From positions 124,001 through 188,000 of the forward strand of contig NZ_JMQM01000003.1 of the NCBI RefSeq assembly GCF_000733725.1: a stretch of DNA of 64,000 nt, written 5' to 3'. Of this stretch, positions 1 to 9,058 are shown piece after piece. The DNA comes from Nitratireductor basaltis. GTDB taxonomy: Bacteria > Pseudomonadota > Alphaproteobacteria > Rhizobiales > Rhizobiaceae. Position 1 is the first letter of the stretch. Each line of letters begins with the position of its first letter. The notes beneath the pieces are model-generated. The model made no database searches. It was not told the origin of the DNA and saw nothing but the letters and a program-made list of their open reading frames with translations. Position numbers and translations under genes: made by a program.

Positions 1-2
1 TC

Positions 3-1199
3 GGCATCGACCAGTTCTTCTCGCCCTTTCCGCTCATTCGCGGTTTGGGCCAGGTCGTCTGGTCCTCCTCCAACAGCTCGACGCTGATCGCCATCCCCTT
101 CTTCGTGCTGCTTGGCGAAATCCTTGTGCGCGGCGGCGTGGCGGAGCGCACCTATGCCTCGCTCGACAAATGGTTCTCCTGGCTGCCGGGCGGGCTGGTG
201 CATGCCAATATCGGCACCGCCACCATGTTCTCCGCCACCTCCGGCTCCTCCGTCGCAACGGCTGCAACGGTGGCAACCGTCGCCATGCCGCAGGCCGAAA
301 AGCTTGGTTATGATCCGCGCCTCTTCTCCGGCGCCATTGCAGCGGGCGGCACGCTTGGCATTCTCATTCCGCCTTCGATCAATCTGATCGTCTACGGCTT
401 CCTGACCGAGACCTCGATCCCGCAGCTCTTCCTTGCCGGGCTCATTCCCGGTCTTCTTATGGCAGTTGCCTTCATGGCCATCACCGCGCTGATCTGCTGG
501 TTCAAGCCCTCGCTTGGCGGCTCCAGCCGCAGCTTTACCTGGGGCGAGCGCGTCTCTAGCCTGCGCCAGCTTGTACCCATCATCCTGCTCTTCGTGGTGG
601 TGATCGGCTCGATCTATGCTGGCTGGGCCACACCCACCGAGTCTGCTGCCGTGGGCGTGTTCATGGCGCTTCTCATTGCCTTAGCCAATGGGGGCGTGAA
701 CATGGAGATGCTGCGCCATTCCGCCCTTGGCACCGTGCGCATCACCGCCATGATCATGCTCGTCATCATCGGCGCCTATTTCCTGAACTTCACCATGGCA
801 TCCGCGGGTCTTGGCCGCGAGCTGACATCGCTTCTGGAAAATTCCGGCCTGTCGCCGCTCGGCACACTGTTCCTGGTCATCCTGCTCTACATCATTCTCG
901 GCTTCTTCATCGAGACCCTGTCCCTGATGGTGGCGACCATTCCCATCGTCGTGCCGATCATGGCCGGACTTGGCTATGACAAGGTGTGGTTCGGCGTCTT
1001 GATGATCGTGCTTGTCGAAATGGCGCTCATCACGCCGCCTGTCGGGCTCAATCTCTATGTCGTGCAGGGCTCGCGCAAGAGCGGCACGCTTGGCGAGGTC
1101 ATGGTCGGGGCCATGCCATATGTGCTGGTGATGCTCGCCATGGTCGGCTTCCTCATTCTCTTCCCCGGCCTGGCTCTCTTCCTGCCGGCTGCCCTCTAG
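3..1199 (+). CDS. TRAP transporter large permease (DctM family), 5'-truncated by window edge
   Basis: The reading frame is open from the first complete codon at base 3, so the true start lies outside the window. About 398 residues are visible, against roughly 425-430 for a full DctM protein. The product is an almost entirely hydrophobic multi-pass membrane protein. It has the family's glycine- and serine-rich segments (TSGSSVATAATV near residue 80 and GILIPPSINLIVYG near residue 120) and a C-terminal ITPPVGLNLYVVQG motif. DctM forms the sodium-driven channel of a tripartite ATP-independent periplasmic transporter. Its DctP and DctQ partners should lie just upstream. A DUF2848 protein and an amidase follow in the same direction, which hints at an amide or acid substrate, but the substrate cannot be read from the sequence. 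Confidence 0.93.
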   Translation, partial: GIDQFFSPFPLIRGLGQVVWSSSNSSTLIAIPFFVLLGEILVRGGVAERTYASLDKWFSWLPGGLVHANIGTATMFSATSGSSVATAATVATVAMPQAEKLGYDPRLFSGAIAAGGTLGILIPPSINLIVYGFLTETSIPQLFLAGLIPGLLMAVAFMAITALICWFKPSLGGSSRSFTWGERVSSLRQLVPIILLFVVVIGSIYAGWATPTESAAVGVFMALLIALANGGVNMEMLRHSALGTVRITAMIMLVIIGAYFLNFTMASAGLGRELTSLLENSGLSPLGTLFLVILLYIILGFFIETLSLMVATIPIVVPIMAGLGYDKVWFGVLMIVLVEMALITPPVGLNLYVVQGSRKSGTLGEVMVGAMPYVLVMLAMVGFLILFPGLALFLPAAL

Positions 1200-1223
1200 T
1201 TTCTCATTTTCAGGAGTAACCCC

Positions 1224-1895
1224 ATGCGCTTTACCTGCGCCGGAAACACGCTCGACCTCTCCTTCACCAACTGCGTCGTGGCAGGCTGGACCGGACGAAA
1301 CCCGGATGCGATCCAGCATCACATCGACGAGCTTGCGGAGCTCGGTGTCGCGCCGCCTTCCACCGTTCCGCTTTACTACCGCGTCTCTGCCAATCTGCTG
1401 ACGCAGGATGACAAGCTGCAGTTTGTGGGCGAAGGCACTTCGGGTGAGGTAGAGCCCATGATCGTGATTGCCGACGGCAAGCGCTATCTGGGTCTTGGCT
1501 CCGATCACACCGACCGCGAACTCGAAGCCCATTCGGTTGCACTCTCCAAACAGGCCTGTGCGAAGCCCTGCGCAAGCGAGCTTTGGGAGCTTGATCCGCT
1601 TCTCGACCGTCTGGATTCAATCGAACTGCGTTCCTGGATCAGGGAAAATGGCGACTGGACGCTTTATCAGGAAGGCACACTTGCCGCGATGCGCCCGATG
1701 GCCGATCTGATGGAGGGCTGCGCGCTTGAGAAACTCGCGCAGGACGGTGCGGCTGCCATGCTGGGCGGCACGCTCGGCGTGAAGTCCGGCGGCGTGCGCC
1801 CTGCTGCCGCCTTCAGGATGGAGATGCGTGACCCCGAGACGGGAAACGTCATCACCCATGAATACGAGATCGAGACGCTGCCGATCGTCGCCTGA
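1224..1895 (+). CDS. DUF2848 family protein
   Basis: This 223-residue soluble protein begins MRFTCAGNTLDLSF and has no signal peptide or membrane segment. The overall sequence (for example GYLG-type strands around LGLGSDHTDRELE, residues 91-103) matches what I recall of the DUF2848 family, which is common in Alphaproteobacteria beside amidases and transporters. The catalytic role is not established to my knowledge. An AGGAG ribosome-binding site precedes the ATG at 1224. The gene lies 24 bp after the TRAP permease and 35 bp before an amidase, so the three are very likely one operon handling the same imported compound. It could be a small hydrolase or isomerase, but that is a guess from context only. 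Confidence 0.75.
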   Translation: MRFTCAGNTLDLSFTNCVVAGWTGRNPDAIQHHIDELAELGVAPPSTVPLYYRVSANLLTQDDKLQFVGEGTSGEVEPMIVIADGKRYLGLGSDHTDRELEAHSVALSKQACAKPCASELWELDPLLDRLDSIELRSWIRENGDWTLYQEGTLAAMRPMADLMEGCALEKLAQDGAAAMLGGTLGVKSGGVRPAAAFRMEMRDPETGNVITHEYEIETLPIVA

Positions 1896-1930
1896 CGATC
1901 AGTTGGCCCCAGCACAAGGAACCGGACCGG

Positions 1931-3202
1931 ATGGACATGGTATCAAAAGCGGAAGAAGCGATTGCGAAGGTCGAAGCGCTTGGACCCGAGGCCGGGCGCA
2001 TCTTCACCGATTTCGACGCAGTACGCATCCGCGCCGATGCCAAGGCACTTGATGAGCGCAAGGCGGCGGGCGAGGACCTGCCGCTTTACGGCAAGCTGGT
2101 TTCGATCAAGGATCTGTTCGACGAGAAGGGCAAGGTGACGAGCGCAGGCTCACGCCTGTTGAAGACTGCTGCACCGGCGACTGCCGATGCACCGGTCATC
2201 CGCCGGTTGAAGGAGGCGGGCGCGCTTCTGGTTGGCCGCACATCGATGAGCGAATTCGCCTATTCCGGCGTGGGGCTCAATCCGCATTACGGCACGCCGG
2301 GCTGCATCTTCGACAAGACGCGCATCCCAGGGGGCTCCTCATCGGGTGCCGCATTGACCGTGGCCCACGGCATCTGCGACATGGGCCTTGGCACCGATAC
2401 CGGCGGTTCGGTACGGATTCCCTCAGCCGTGAACGGCCTGTACGGCTTCAAGCCGAGCCAGTCGGTCATCCCGCGCGAGGGCATCCATCCCCTCTCTGAT
2501 CTGTTCGACAGCGTCGGCCCGCTCTGTGCGACGCTTGATGATGCGCTCACCTTCACCGATGTCTTGGCTGGCGGACTTCAGGCAGAAGATGCTCCCGAAA
2601 GGCCGCTGCGGCTGGCCTTGCCGACGGGCGCTTTCACCGATGGTATCGACGGCTTCACGCAAATACATTTCGCGCGCAGTTGCGACGCAATGCGCGCGGC
2701 AGGTCACGAGCTGGTCGAGCAGGATTTCGCGTTCCTCCCCGCATCCTCCGGCATAAGCCGCATCGTGATCGCGTGGGAGGCCCTCACCCTTTACGGCGAG
2801 CGTCTGAACGAGCTTGAGGAAGTGGGAGATCCACGCGTGCTCAAGCGCATCCGCTTTGCAGAAACGCTGAGTGCGGGGCAAGTCGATGCAGCCAAGGCGG
2901 AACGCGCTGAAGCCGTGGAGAGGTTTGCGGAAATCATGTCCGGTTTCGACGCTCTCGTGGCGCCGACGCTCGCCATCCAGCCGCCCACGATTGCGGAAGC
3001 GGAAGAAGATTTCGACCGCGTGAACATGATGATGTTGCGCAACTGCTCCTACATCAATCTGGCAGACGGCTGTGCCATGGCCATGCCGGTCAAAGGTGAC
3101 GGAACCATGCCGGGAAGCCTGATGGTTGCCGGGCCTGCAGGGGCCGATGCGCGTATTCTGGGTCTCAGCCGCGCAATTCTGGCGGCCCTGCCTTCAGCCT
3201 GA
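1931..3202 (+). CDS. Amidase (amidase signature family)
   Basis: This 423-residue amidase-signature hydrolase would cleave a carboxamide or ureide C-N bond. The Ser-cisSer-Lys triad is visible: Lys60 in VSIKDLFD, Ser136 in the GGSSSG loop and the nucleophile Ser160 in DTGGSVRIP. The 24-residue spacing between the two serines fits the family. There is no signal peptide, so it is cytoplasmic. It is shorter than GatA (about 480-490 residues), and no gatB or gatC lies nearby, so it is a catabolic amidase rather than part of the tRNA amidotransferase. It follows the DUF2848 gene in the TRAP operon, which suggests the imported substrate is an amide. The exact substrate is unknown. Confidence 0.9.
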   Translation: MDMVSKAEEAIAKVEALGPEAGRIFTDFDAVRIRADAKALDERKAAGEDLPLYGKLVSIKDLFDEKGKVTSAGSRLLKTAAPATADAPVIRRLKEAGALLVGRTSMSEFAYSGVGLNPHYGTPGCIFDKTRIPGGSSSGAALTVAHGICDMGLGTDTGGSVRIPSAVNGLYGFKPSQSVIPREGIHPLSDLFDSVGPLCATLDDALTFTDVLAGGLQAEDAPERPLRLALPTGAFTDGIDGFTQIHFARSCDAMRAAGHELVEQDFAFLPASSGISRIVIAWEALTLYGERLNELEEVGDPRVLKRIRFAETLSAGQVDAAKAERAEAVERFAEIMSGFDALVAPTLAIQPPTIAEAEEDFDRVNMMMLRNCSYINLADGCAMAMPVKGDGTMPGSLMVAGPAGADARILGLSRAILAALPSA

Positions 3203-3205
3203 GGG

Positions 3206-3454
3206 TCAGGCCGATTTTACGCGTGACTTCGTCACCCGCTTCTTCTTCACCGGGGCCGGATTAGCGGCTTCTTCGGCGGCACGTTTGGCTTCCATGGCGA
3301 GGCGTTGGGCCTTCAGCCGTTCGGTCTTGGCGTCACGCGCATTGACTTCGGCATCCATGATCGCGCGTGCGGTGCGGTCGGTGATCTCGCTTTTCGTTTC
3401 AGCCTTCGACATTGGCTGCCTGAAGACCGTTTCCTTAGTGGCGATCTCGCTCAT
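3206..3454 (-). CDS. Small charged hypothetical protein
   Basis: An 82-residue protein starting MSEIATKETVFRQP. It is rich in Glu, Ala, Arg and Lys in the middle, a probable coiled coil or long helix around residues 20-65, and ends in a very basic tail (PVKKKRVTKSRVKSA). There is no signal peptide. The alternating charged helix and basic C-terminus suggest a nucleic-acid-associated or structural role, but I do not recognise a named family. It lies downstream of the cold-shock gene on the same strand, separated by a hairpin that looks like the cold-shock terminator, and converges with the amidase with only 3 bp between the stops. A GGGAGG ribosome-binding site precedes its ATG. Confidence 0.7.
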   Translation of the reverse strand: MSEIATKETVFRQPMSKAETKSEITDRTARAIMDAEVNARDAKTERLKAQRLAMEAKRAAEEAANPAPVKKKRVTKSRVKSA

Positions 3455-3485
3455 GCGCGCCTCCCGTTTCTGGTGCCAGAAAAAC

Positions 3486-3511
3486 GAAAAGGCCGGGAGG
3501 TCCCGACCTTT
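3486..3511 (-). terminator. Rho-independent terminator after the cold-shock gene
   Basis: Read on the minus strand, AAGGTCGGG and CCCGGCCTT form a 9-bp stem (one T-G wobble) with a 4-base loop, followed by TTTCG. It lies 58 bp beyond the cold-shock stop codon and before the next gene, so it probably ends the cspA transcript. Confidence 0.65.
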
Positions 3512-3568
3512 CCTCTCGATCCGTCATGCCATGCCAGTACATCCGTGGTCATGGCGTGAGGATGAACT

Positions 3569-3778
3569 TTATGCGTCGCTGAGGTTCTCAGCAGCATTCT
3601 TGCCGGAGCGCTTGTCCTGCACGATGTCGAAATTGACCTTCTGGCCTTCGACGAGCGTGCGCATGCCGGAGCGCTCAACAGCGGAGACGTGAACAAAAAC
3701 GTCCTGCGCACCATCTTCCGGCTGAATGAAACCAAAGCCTTTGGTGGTGTTGAAGAACTTTACGGTACCTGTGGTCAT
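3569..3778 (-). CDS. cspA: Cold-shock protein (CspA family)
   Basis: This 69-residue single cold-shock domain protein carries both RNA-binding motifs: RNP1 KGFGFIQP (residues 13-20) and RNP2 VFVHVSAV (residues 27-34). It starts [10 protein letters not shown], the normal family start, and the length is typical. Such proteins act as cytoplasmic single-stranded nucleic-acid chaperones. A purine-rich AAAGGAT stretch lies about 9 bases before the ATG. It is divergent from the oxidoreductase gene at 4051, and the 270-bp gap between them presumably holds a long cspA 5' leader, common in this family. Rhizobial genomes carry many csp paralogues, so the cspA symbol is generic. Confidence 0.93.
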   Translation of the reverse strand: MTTGTVKFFNTTKGFGFIQPEDGAQDVFVHVSAVERSGMRTLVEGQKVNFDIVQDKRSGKNAAENLSDA

Positions 3779-4050
3779 GACAATATCCTTTCAAAGGGTC
3801 ACGGAATGCGCCCGCCTCATGAGTTGGGCGCGGGTTAGCTCGACTTTGAAGGGAAGATCGTCTGGCGCCAGGGCGCAGAGAAAGTTCAACAAGCAAGATC
3901 GATAGGCAGAACATAGGGTGCAACTGCGGCTTAAACAAGGCGCATTCGCTCATTCTCCGGTTCGAGGCATTCCGGCGTTGACATTGACACCCGTTCCAGC
4001 CCCCACTATCGCTCCAGCGCTTGAGGATTATCACTGTTCGGGAGGTGGCC

Positions 4051-5367
4051 ATGGGGCCCAATGTCGCGCTTACGGGTCTGGCCCGTGATCTGGAAGAGCG
4101 CGGCAGGAGTGGCAAGCCCATTCGCATCGGCATCGTCGGCTGCGGCCAGATGGGCACCGACCTTCTCACCCAGATTGCGATGATGCCCGGTCTGGAAGTC
4201 GCCGCGATCTGTGAACGCACGCCGCCCGCTGCAAGCCGTGCCGCAGAAATTGCCTATGGCCGTGACGACAGAATTGCACGCGTGAACACGCGATCCGCAA
4301 TGCTCGAAGCAATAGAAATGGGAAGGATTGCGGTTTCGGCCGACGCCGATCTCGTCATCTCCAACGATCTCGTGGACATCGTCATCGACGCGACCGGCAT
4401 CCCTGCCGTTGCCGCCGATATCTCCATCGATGCCATCCGCCATGGAAAGCATCTGGTGATGATGAATGTGGAGGCCGATGTCACGGTGGGTCCGCTGCTC
4501 AAGCGCGAGGCGGACCGCAACGGCGTGGTCTATTCGCTGGGTGCAGGCGACGAGCCCTCCTCCTGCATGGAGCTGATCGAGTTCGTCTCCGCCCTTGGCT
4601 ATCCCGTCGTTTCCGCAGGCAAGGGCAAGAACAACCCGCTCAATTTCGACGCCATTCCCGACGATTACGCCGAAGAGGCCGAGCGGCGGAACATGAATGT
4701 GCGCATGCTCGTCGAATTCGTCGACGGCTCCAAGACCATGGTAGAGATGGCAGCCATTGCCAATGCGACGGGCCTGGTCCCCGATTGCCCCGGTATGCAC
4801 GGCCCTTCCGCCGGTATAGGCGATCTGGCAAGCACCCTTGTGCCCAGGGAGGACGGCGGAGTGCTGTCGCGCAAGGGCGTTGTCGACTACTCCATCGGCA
4901 AGGGAGTTTCGCCAGGCGTCTTTGTGGTGGTGGAAGCCGATCATCCGCGCATCCGCGAGCGCATGACGGACCTCAAGGTGGGATCCGGGCGCTACTACAC
5001 CTTCCACCGACCCTACCACCTCACTTCGCTTGAAGTGCCGCTGACCTGCGCCCGCGTGGGGCTTTATGGCAAGGCGGACATGGTGCCCCTGCCCCGCCCG
5101 GTTGCGGAGGTATGCGCCATGGCGAAGAAGGATCTTCAGCCCGGCGACACCCTCGACGCGATTGGCCAGTATTGCTACCGCGCCTGGACAATGACGGTGG
5201 AGGATGCGCGGGCAGCAAATGCCATGCCCATCGGCCTGCTGCAGGGCGGCAGGGTCACCGCTCCCATCAAGAAGGGCACGCTCCTGACCCGGGAGAATGC
5301 CGCCCCGCCGGAAGGTTCCAAGATCGCAGCGCTACGCGCCGAGCAGGACCGCCTGCTTTACGGCTGA
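4051..5367 (+). CDS. NAD(P)-binding oxidoreductase with homoserine-dehydrogenase-like and SAF-like domains
   Basis: A 438-residue cytoplasmic protein. A dinucleotide-binding Rossmann fold opens near residue 22 (IRIGIVGCGQMGTDLL). The middle (VDIVIDATGIP, then MMNVEADVTVGPLL) resembles homoserine dehydrogenase and related sugar-acid dehydrogenases. The last 80 or so residues (MAKKDLQPGDTLDAIG to the end) resemble the SAF or antifreeze-like domain. I place the start at ATG 4051 because GGAGGT sits 4 bases upstream; an in-frame TTG at 4021 has no such site. This architecture recurs in rhizobial sugar-acid and polyol gene clusters, but I cannot name the substrate. It sits alone between cspA and a TRAP operon. 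Confidence 0.8.
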   Translation: MGPNVALTGLARDLEERGRSGKPIRIGIVGCGQMGTDLLTQIAMMPGLEVAAICERTPPAASRAAEIAYGRDDRIARVNTRSAMLEAIEMGRIAVSADADLVISNDLVDIVIDATGIPAVAADISIDAIRHGKHLVMMNVEADVTVGPLLKREADRNGVVYSLGAGDEPSSCMELIEFVSALGYPVVSAGKGKNNPLNFDAIPDDYAEEAERRNMNVRMLVEFVDGSKTMVEMAAIANATGLVPDCPGMHGPSAGIGDLASTLVPREDGGVLSRKGVVDYSIGKGVSPGVFVVVEADHPRIRERMTDLKVGSGRYYTFHRPYHLTSLEVPLTCARVGLYGKADMVPLPRPVAEVCAMAKKDLQPGDTLDAIGQYCYRAWTMTVEDARAANAMPIGLLQGGRVTAPIKKGTLLTRENAAPPEGSKIAALRAEQDRLLYG

Positions 5368-5411
5368 AGCTGCCTCTCCTGATCCTCAGGAACATCAGCG
5401 GATTGAACCTC

Positions 5412-5447
5412 GCCGGCCTCTTCATTTGAAACAGGAAGAGGCCCGGC
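5412..5447 (+). terminator. Candidate hairpin terminator after the oxidoreductase
   Basis: GCCGGCCTCTTC pairs with GAAGAGGCCCGGC, a 12-bp stem with one bulged base, 45 bp beyond the stop at 5367. The following bases are only moderately T-rich, so termination strength is uncertain. It could simply separate this gene from the TRAP operon. Confidence 0.45.
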
Positions 5448-5521
5448 TTCTGCACGTCTTTAATCCCGCTGCACGTTTTGTGACCGCCGGCATACGGCCG
5501 AACTGCGCTCTTCTTGAGTAT

Positions 5522-5533
5522 TTCATATATGAA
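5522..5533. promoter_or_regulatory. Palindrome TTCATATATGAA upstream of dctP, candidate IclR operator
   Basis: A perfect 12-bp palindrome 120 bp before the dctP start. Its half TTCATATA matches the inverted half-sites TTCATATAC and GTATATGAA found between the IclR gene and the sugar ABC operon (13104-13112 and 13169-13177). The repetition suggests a shared regulator, most simply the IclR protein encoded at 12291-13079. This is inference from motif recurrence. Confidence 0.45.
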
Positions 5534-5652
5534 CTTGCACCTTACAGATAAATTATGCATGCTGCATTTCGAACCAGGGAGGGTCGCATGCGCACCAGCT
5601 GCATCGTGCAGCATGGAAGGCGCCTGCAACGCGTTTTATCGGAGGAGCCCCA

Positions 5653-6636
5653 ATGAATAATCTGCTCATACTTGCCGTATCGGGCGCTGTCGCAACATTC
5701 GCCAGCCTCAGCCCGGCGGCTGCGGAAATCCAGCTGCGCCTGGCAACCGTCTCTTCGACGTCAGAGCCAATTTACGAGGCCATGGAGCATTTCGTGGATC
5801 TGGTGGAACAGAAGGTCGGCGAACAGGTAAAAATCACCATCCACCCCAATGGAGAGCTGGGCAGCAATCAGGAAGTCTACGAACAGGTGAAGATCGGCGC
5901 GCCGGTCATCCAGAACTCCGATCCCGGCTATCTGTCCGACTACACGCCGGATTTCGGCATCCTCAACGGCCCCTACCTGTTGTCTGATCCGAAGAACTTC
6001 AACAAGATCCTGGAGTCCGATCTTTTCGCGCGGATGAAGGACGACCTGCGCCAGTCTGGCAATTTCGAGTTGCTTGCGACCAACTGGTTGTTCGGCGCGC
6101 GCCACATCATTGCCGACCGTGAAGTGCGCAGCCCCGCCGACATGGAAGGCCTCACAATCCGGGTCCCGCCGAATGTGATGTGGATCGAGACGATGGACGC
6201 AATGGGCGGTCGCGGGGTGCAGCTTGCGTGGTCGGAAGTTTATACGGGCCTGTCGACCGGTGTGGTCAAGGCGGCCGAAGCTCCGCTTGCGGCCCTCTAT
6301 GCCTCAAAGCTTCATGAGAATGCGAAAACGGTGTCCATGACCGGTCACTTCAAGGCTTTTGTCGGCCTCGTCATGAACTCCGATCTGTACGCCTCCTATC
6401 CGCAGGATGTGCAGGACGCGCTGACGAGCTCCGCCGAGGAAGCGGGTGAATTCATGACCGATCTCGTGTTGAAGTCCGAGGAAGACTTCATCAGGAAGCT
6501 CGAGGCCGAGGGCGTGACCGTGGTGCGCGATGTGGATGAAGTCGCATTCCGCGAAGCCACCGCCTCCGTCTACGACGCATTCCCCGCTTGGACGCCGGGG
6601 CTTCACGACGAGATCAACGCGCTTCTGGGCGAGTGA
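5653..6636 (+). CDS. dctP: TRAP transporter solute-binding protein (DctP family)
   Basis: A 327-residue periplasmic protein. The N-terminal signal peptide runs to about residue 24 (hydrophobic core then SPAAA-EIQ). The mature part has the DctP fold signatures (IHPNGELGSNQEVYEQVKIG, the IRVPPN segment and a helix ending in LHENAKTV). It binds an organic acid and delivers it to the DctQM membrane pair encoded next. GGAGGAG precedes the ATG. A hairpin lies directly after its stop, before dctQ. The neighbours encode a MaoC-like hydratase and a CoA-transferase, so a carboxylic acid activated to a CoA thioester is a plausible substrate. Confidence 0.92.
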   Translation: MNNLLILAVSGAVATFASLSPAAAEIQLRLATVSSTSEPIYEAMEHFVDLVEQKVGEQVKITIHPNGELGSNQEVYEQVKIGAPVIQNSDPGYLSDYTPDFGILNGPYLLSDPKNFNKILESDLFARMKDDLRQSGNFELLATNWLFGARHIIADREVRSPADMEGLTIRVPPNVMWIETMDAMGGRGVQLAWSEVYTGLSTGVVKAAEAPLAALYASKLHENAKTVSMTGHFKAFVGLVMNSDLYASYPQDVQDALTSSAEEAGEFMTDLVLKSEEDFIRKLEAEGVTVVRDVDEVAFREATASVYDAFPAWTPGLHDEINALLGE

Positions 6637-6650
6637 TCCCTACCTAATGG

Positions 6651-6670
6651 AAGCCGGTTCATGCCGGCTT
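6651..6670 (+). repeat. Hairpin between dctP and dctQ
   Basis: AAGCCGG (6651-6657) and CCGGCTT (6664-6670) form a perfect 7-bp stem with a 6-base loop and a short pyrimidine run after it. It sits 15 bp after the dctP stop. An in-frame ATG at 6661 falls in the loop, which argues that translation of dctQ starts at 6703 instead. Confidence 0.6.
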
Positions 6671-6702
6671 TCCCCAGCCCTTGCTCCATATGGACCAACA
6701 CA

Positions 6703-7206
6703 ATGTTCAGGCGGATTGCCTTCAATCTTGACCTCGGCGTGGCGGGAATTGCCTTGGCTGTGGTCGTTGCCAGCGTCAGTTGGGGCGTGGCGACACGCTA
6801 TATCTTCAGCCAGCCGGCTACCTGGACGACCGAGCTGTCCTCGGTTGCCTTTGCATGGGTCGTGTTCTTCGGCGCCTCTGCTGCGATGCGGCGCGGCTTG
6901 CATATCGGCATCCCCATTCTTGTCGACACGCTACCCGCTCCGGTCCGCAAGGCGGCAACAGCACTTGCGATCATGCTGGTCGCCGGCTTCCTTGCCTATG
7001 CGACCTATCTGGCAGGGTTGCTGGCGCTCCAGTCATTCAATCGGCCTTCGCCGGTCCTGCGCATATCCTTTGCATATGTCTATGGCGGCGTGGCGCTGGC
7101 ACTTCTGCTTACGACCGCTCACGCAGCCCTTCAGTTCCTGCGCGTCTTCAAGAGCCGCGACGGCACGATTTGTTATTTCCCTGAAGAAGCGAGAGAGGGC
7201 GAGTGA
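6703..7206 (+). CDS. dctQ: TRAP transporter small permease (DctQ family)
   Basis: A 167-residue membrane protein with four predicted membrane segments, the standard DctQ topology. It has the characteristic WTTELSSVAFAWVVFFGAS motif in the second segment and a basic RRGLHIGI stretch after it. I prefer ATG 6703 (MFRRIAFNLDL) to the in-frame ATG at 6661. The upstream 14 residues look unlike a membrane-protein start and the first ATG lies inside the intergenic hairpin loop. Neither start has a strong ribosome-binding site. The stop is separated from the dctM ATG by one base, so the two are translationally coupled. DctQ links the binding protein to the DctM channel. Confidence 0.88.
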   Translation: MFRRIAFNLDLGVAGIALAVVVASVSWGVATRYIFSQPATWTTELSSVAFAWVVFFGASAAMRRGLHIGIPILVDTLPAPVRKAATALAIMLVAGFLAYATYLAGLLALQSFNRPSPVLRISFAYVYGGVALALLLTTAHAALQFLRVFKSRDGTICYFPEEAREGE

Positions 7207-7207
7207 G

Positions 7208-8488
7208 ATGGATTACCTGCCCGTCGTCATCCTTCTTGTCCTGTTGGCGTTCAACATTCAGGTTGCCTTTGCGATCGGTATAGCAGCCCTGTCATTCTTT
7301 CTGCTTTCCGGTGCAATGCCCGTGCAGGTCTTCATCCAGCGCCTGATCGCGTCCACGCAGTCCTTCCCGCTTCTCGCGGTTCCGTTCTTCATCCTCACCG
7401 GCGCGATCATGAACGAAGCTGGCATCACGCGGCGGATGCTCAATCTCGCCGAATCGCTGACTGGCCACATGACGGGCGGACTTGCACAGGTGAATGTCCT
7501 GCTCAGCACGCTGTTGAGCGGCATGTCCGGCTCGGCCAATGCCGATACGGCCGTCCAGTCAAAGCTGCTCGTTCCAGAAATGGAGCGCCGCGGCTACGAT
7601 GTGGGCTATTCCGCGGCTGTCACAGCCTCATCCTCTGTCATCGCTGCGACCATACCTCCGGGCATAGGGCTGATCCTCTATGGCTTCCTTGGCAATGTAT
7701 CCATCGGCTCGCTGTTCCTGGCCGGTGTCATACCCGGCCTGATGCTGGCCGTGTTGCTGATGATCACGGCCTGGATCATCGCGCGGCGCAGAGGCTACAA
7801 GCCTTCCCGCGAAAAGCCGGCAAGCTGGGCGGAACGTCTAACCGCATTGCGCGGCGCCGCGCTCGCCTTGCTGATACCGGTCGGCGTGGTGGGAGGCATT
7901 CGCTTCGGTCTCTTCACCGCCACCGAGGCAGGTGCGATAGCAGTGATCTATGCGACCGTTATCGGCTTGATGTATCGCGGATTGCGCTGGTCATCGATCC
8001 CGAAGGTGATCGTCGAGACGGTGCTGGCAACGGCAGCGATCATGTTGATCATCTGCGCTGCCAATGCATTCGGCTTCTACATGTCGTGGGTGGGCATTCC
8101 CAAGCAAGCGGCGGCTTTCATGGTTGCGCTGACGGACAATCCGATCATCCTTCTGCTGCTGATCAATATTCTGCTGCTCGTCGTGGGCATGCTGATCGAG
8201 GGAACCGCTCTCCTGATCCTGCTCACGCCGATCCTCGTGCCGGTCGCCGTCGAGATGGGGATCGATCCCGTGCATTTTGGCATCGTGATGGTACTCAATC
8301 TCACGCTCGGCGGCATGACGCCGCCGCTTGGCACCCTGATGTTTGTCGCCTGCTCCGTGACAGGCGTTTCTATCGCAAAATTCGTACGAGAAGCACTGCC
8401 GTTCCTGGCCGTGCTGATCCTTGCCCTGCTCCTTGTTACCTACGTGCCGCAGATTTCGCTGTGGCTGCCGACGCTTGGCCAGGAATGA
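7208..8488 (+). CDS. dctM: TRAP transporter large permease (DctM family)
   Basis: A 426-residue, roughly twelve-segment membrane protein. The ATG at 7208 lies one base after the dctQ stop, and the open frame upstream of it is only the out-of-frame shadow of dctP and dctQ. Family hallmarks are the [14 protein letters not shown] loop, the [15 protein letters not shown] loop and a C-terminal [19 protein letters not shown]. It forms the cation-coupled transport channel with DctQ and DctP. The next gene, a MaoC-like hydratase, starts 16 bp later behind a GGAGGAG ribosome-binding site, so transport and catabolism are one operon. Confidence 0.95.
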   Translation: MDYLPVVILLVLLAFNIQVAFAIGIAALSFFLLSGAMPVQVFIQRLIASTQSFPLLAVPFFILTGAIMNEAGITRRMLNLAESLTGHMTGGLAQVNVLLSTLLSGMSGSANADTAVQSKLLVPEMERRGYDVGYSAAVTASSSVIAATIPPGIGLILYGFLGNVSIGSLFLAGVIPGLMLAVLLMITAWIIARRRGYKPSREKPASWAERLTALRGAALALLIPVGVVGGIRFGLFTATEAGAIAVIYATVIGLMYRGLRWSSIPKVIVETVLATAAIMLIICAANAFGFYMSWVGIPKQAAAFMVALTDNPIILLLLINILLLVVGMLIEGTALLILLTPILVPVAVEMGIDPVHFGIVMVLNLTLGGMTPPLGTLMFVACSVTGVSIAKFVREALPFLAVLILALLLVTYVPQISLWLPTLGQE

Positions 8489-8504
8489 GAATCCGGAGGA
8501 GAAA

Positions 8505-9053
<549 letters not shown>

Positions 9054-9058
9054 GAACC

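Noticed and set aside
681-1532. A 283-codon minus-strand open frame opposite the first TRAP permease and DUF2848 gene
   Set aside because: It spans two genes with recognised family features on the plus strand and has a composition typical of antisense frames (His, Asp and Gln rich).
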